A model generated the notes under the pieces. It ran no database searches and was not told the origin of the DNA. It saw only the letters and a program-made list of their open reading frames with translations. From positions 1 to 7,359 of the forward strand of contig CAMLYN010000052.1 in NCBI GenBank assembly GCA_946491675.1: a stretch of DNA of 7,359 bases. Direction: 5' to 3'. Shown here piece by piece: positions 6,995 through 7,359 of this stretch (positions are counted from its first letter, which is position 1; every line of letters begins with the position of its first letter). A program made the translations under genes and the position numbers. The stretch comes from an uncultured Mycoplasmatota bacterium (GTDB lineage Bacteria > Bacillota_I > Bacilli_A > RF39 > UBA660).

Positions 6995-7023
6995 ATTATA
7001 ACACAAAATATAAAAAAACACAA
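6995..7023 (-). promoter_or_regulatory. extended -10 promoter of the two-gene membrane protein unit
   Basis: TGTTATAAT (7003-6995) is a perfect -10 box, TATAAT, with the TGn extension. Seventeen bases upstream, TTGTGT (7023-7018) matches the -35 consensus at three of six positions and overlaps the hairpin that follows addA. An extended -10 can compensate for a poor -35. The predicted transcript start is near 6988, leaving a leader of about 17 bases before the ATG. Confidence 0.65.
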
Positions 7024-7033
7024 ATTAATGTGT
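7012..7033. repeat. 22-base direct repeat, copy 2 (terminator block)
   Basis: Second copy of the block at 5619-5640, about 1.39 kb away, at the end of addA. It also contributes the poor -35 region of the following promoter. Confidence 0.9.
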
Positions 7034-7037
7034 TATT
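7012..7037 (-). terminator. hairpin plus T-run at the addA stop codon
   Basis: Minus strand ACACA (7033-7029), loop TTAATT, TGTGT (7022-7018), then six T. The stem is about six pairs (A7034 adds one), with only two G-C pairs. The addA stop codon TAA (7027-7025) is in the loop. The 22 bases 7012-7033 are identical to 5619-5640. Confidence 0.5.
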
Positions 7038-7359
7038 TCTAATATATTAGAATCAATTATTGAATATAAATATAAATTAACTTTCTTGTCAGATACACTT
7101 TCAATAAAATTTTTATAACCAGTTAATTGTTCAACATATTTTTTATCATCGACATTTTTTAATTTATAATCAATTATATCAATATGATCACTATACTCTA
7201 ACATCAAATCGATAATACCATGATATTTTATATCATCTTTAATATAGATAAATTCATATTCTTTATATATTTTTGCATTTTGACAATTTTTTAAAATATC
7301 ATTTTTTAAAAAATTATTAATTTTTTCTTGATAAAATTTATTTTCTAAATTTATTTCTT
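7025..7359 (-). CDS. addA: AddA helicase/nuclease subunit, C-terminal nuclease end (partial)
   Basis: The last 111 residues of the ATP-dependent helicase/nuclease subunit A, which with AddB processes double-strand DNA breaks for RecA-mediated repair. The 5' part lies beyond the window; the frame stays open to the edge with two bases of the preceding codon left over. The visible part is the RecB-like PD-(D/E)XK nuclease core: YKEYEF, then GIIDLM (first acidic ligand), IDIIDYKLK (the D-x-K centre) and QLTGY (the QxxxY motif). A typical AddA ending, VNLYLYSIID, follows. A TTG inside the GIIDLM segment could be read as a start of a 60-residue protein, but the homologous sequence continues upstream without break. 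Only Gram-positive-type AddA carries this short tail after the motif, which supports AddA over RecB. Confidence 0.92.
   Translation of the reverse strand, partial: EINLENKFYQEKINNFLKNDILKNCQNAKIYKEYEFIYIKDDIKYHGIIDLMLEYSDHIDIIDYKLKNVDDKKYVEQLTGYKNFIESVSDKKVNLYLYSIIDSNILEITH

Noticed and set aside
7025..7207. A separate 60-residue gene starting at TTG
   Set aside because: The frame continues upstream to the window edge with AddA-like sequence, and the TTG is an internal leucine codon in the nuclease motif GIIDLM.
1..7359. Mycoplasma-type genetic code (TGA as Trp), suggested by the low GC and ADI pathway
   Set aside because: TGA ends the lipoprotein, ATPase and arcB genes at normal lengths, and tryptophan is encoded by TGG where checked (for example in arcA).
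1..7359. CRISPR array, tRNA, rRNA or insertion sequence
   Set aside because: No regularly spaced repeats, cloverleaf-like blocks or transposase-like frames are visible; the only exact repeat noticed is the 22-base terminator block.

Overview
The window looks like a piece of a low-GC Gram-positive (Bacilli/Firmicutes-type) chromosome, possibly an uncultured gut lineage related to the RF39 or Erysipelotrichales-like Bacilli. I infer this from the very AT-rich DNA, strong AGGAGG-like ribosome binding sites, a lipobox-type substrate-binding protein, an AddA-type rather than RecB-type nuclease, and a complete arginine deiminase pathway. TGA is used as a stop (three of the operon genes) and Trp is encoded by TGG where I checked, so this is the standard code, not the Mycoplasma/Spiroplasma code. 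Every gene I accept lies on the minus strand, so transcription runs from high to low coordinates.

Reading in the direction of transcription, three units are visible. (1) 7359-7025: the 3' end of addA, the nuclease/helicase subunit of the AddAB double-strand-break repair enzyme. It ends in a short hairpin plus T-run. (2) 6971-5632: a two-gene unit with its own extended -10 promoter. It encodes an unrecognised 363-residue protein with two membrane segments and a large predicted extracellular domain, then an unrecognised 79-residue protein. It ends in a second hairpin/T-run that shares an identical 22-base block with the first. (3) 5540 to beyond position 1: a tightly packed seven-gene operon. 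It encodes an amino-acid ABC importer (lipoprotein, permease, ATPase), arginine deiminase, catabolic ornithine carbamoyltransferase, carbamate kinase, and the start of a YfcC/DcuC-family transporter that runs off the window edge.

Unit 3 would work as follows. Arginine (inferred substrate) enters by the ABC importer and/or by exchange through the YfcC-type carrier. ArcA converts it to citrulline and ammonia, ArcB splits citrulline with phosphate into ornithine and carbamoyl phosphate, and ArcC transfers the phosphate to ADP to make ATP. Ornithine leaves by the carrier. Junctions in the operon are either 4-base ATGA overlaps without a visible Shine-Dalgarno site, or short gaps or overlaps whose Shine-Dalgarno lies inside the last codons of the previous gene.

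The main things worth a second look are: a sharp rise in CpG frequency exactly between the ABC ATPase and arcA; the duplicated stop-codon/terminator block; the pairing of an ATP-consuming importer with a pathway that yields one ATP per arginine; and the unidentified two-gene membrane unit next to addA. I found no CRISPR array, tRNA, rRNA or insertion sequence. No gene-free stretch exceeds 91 bases.
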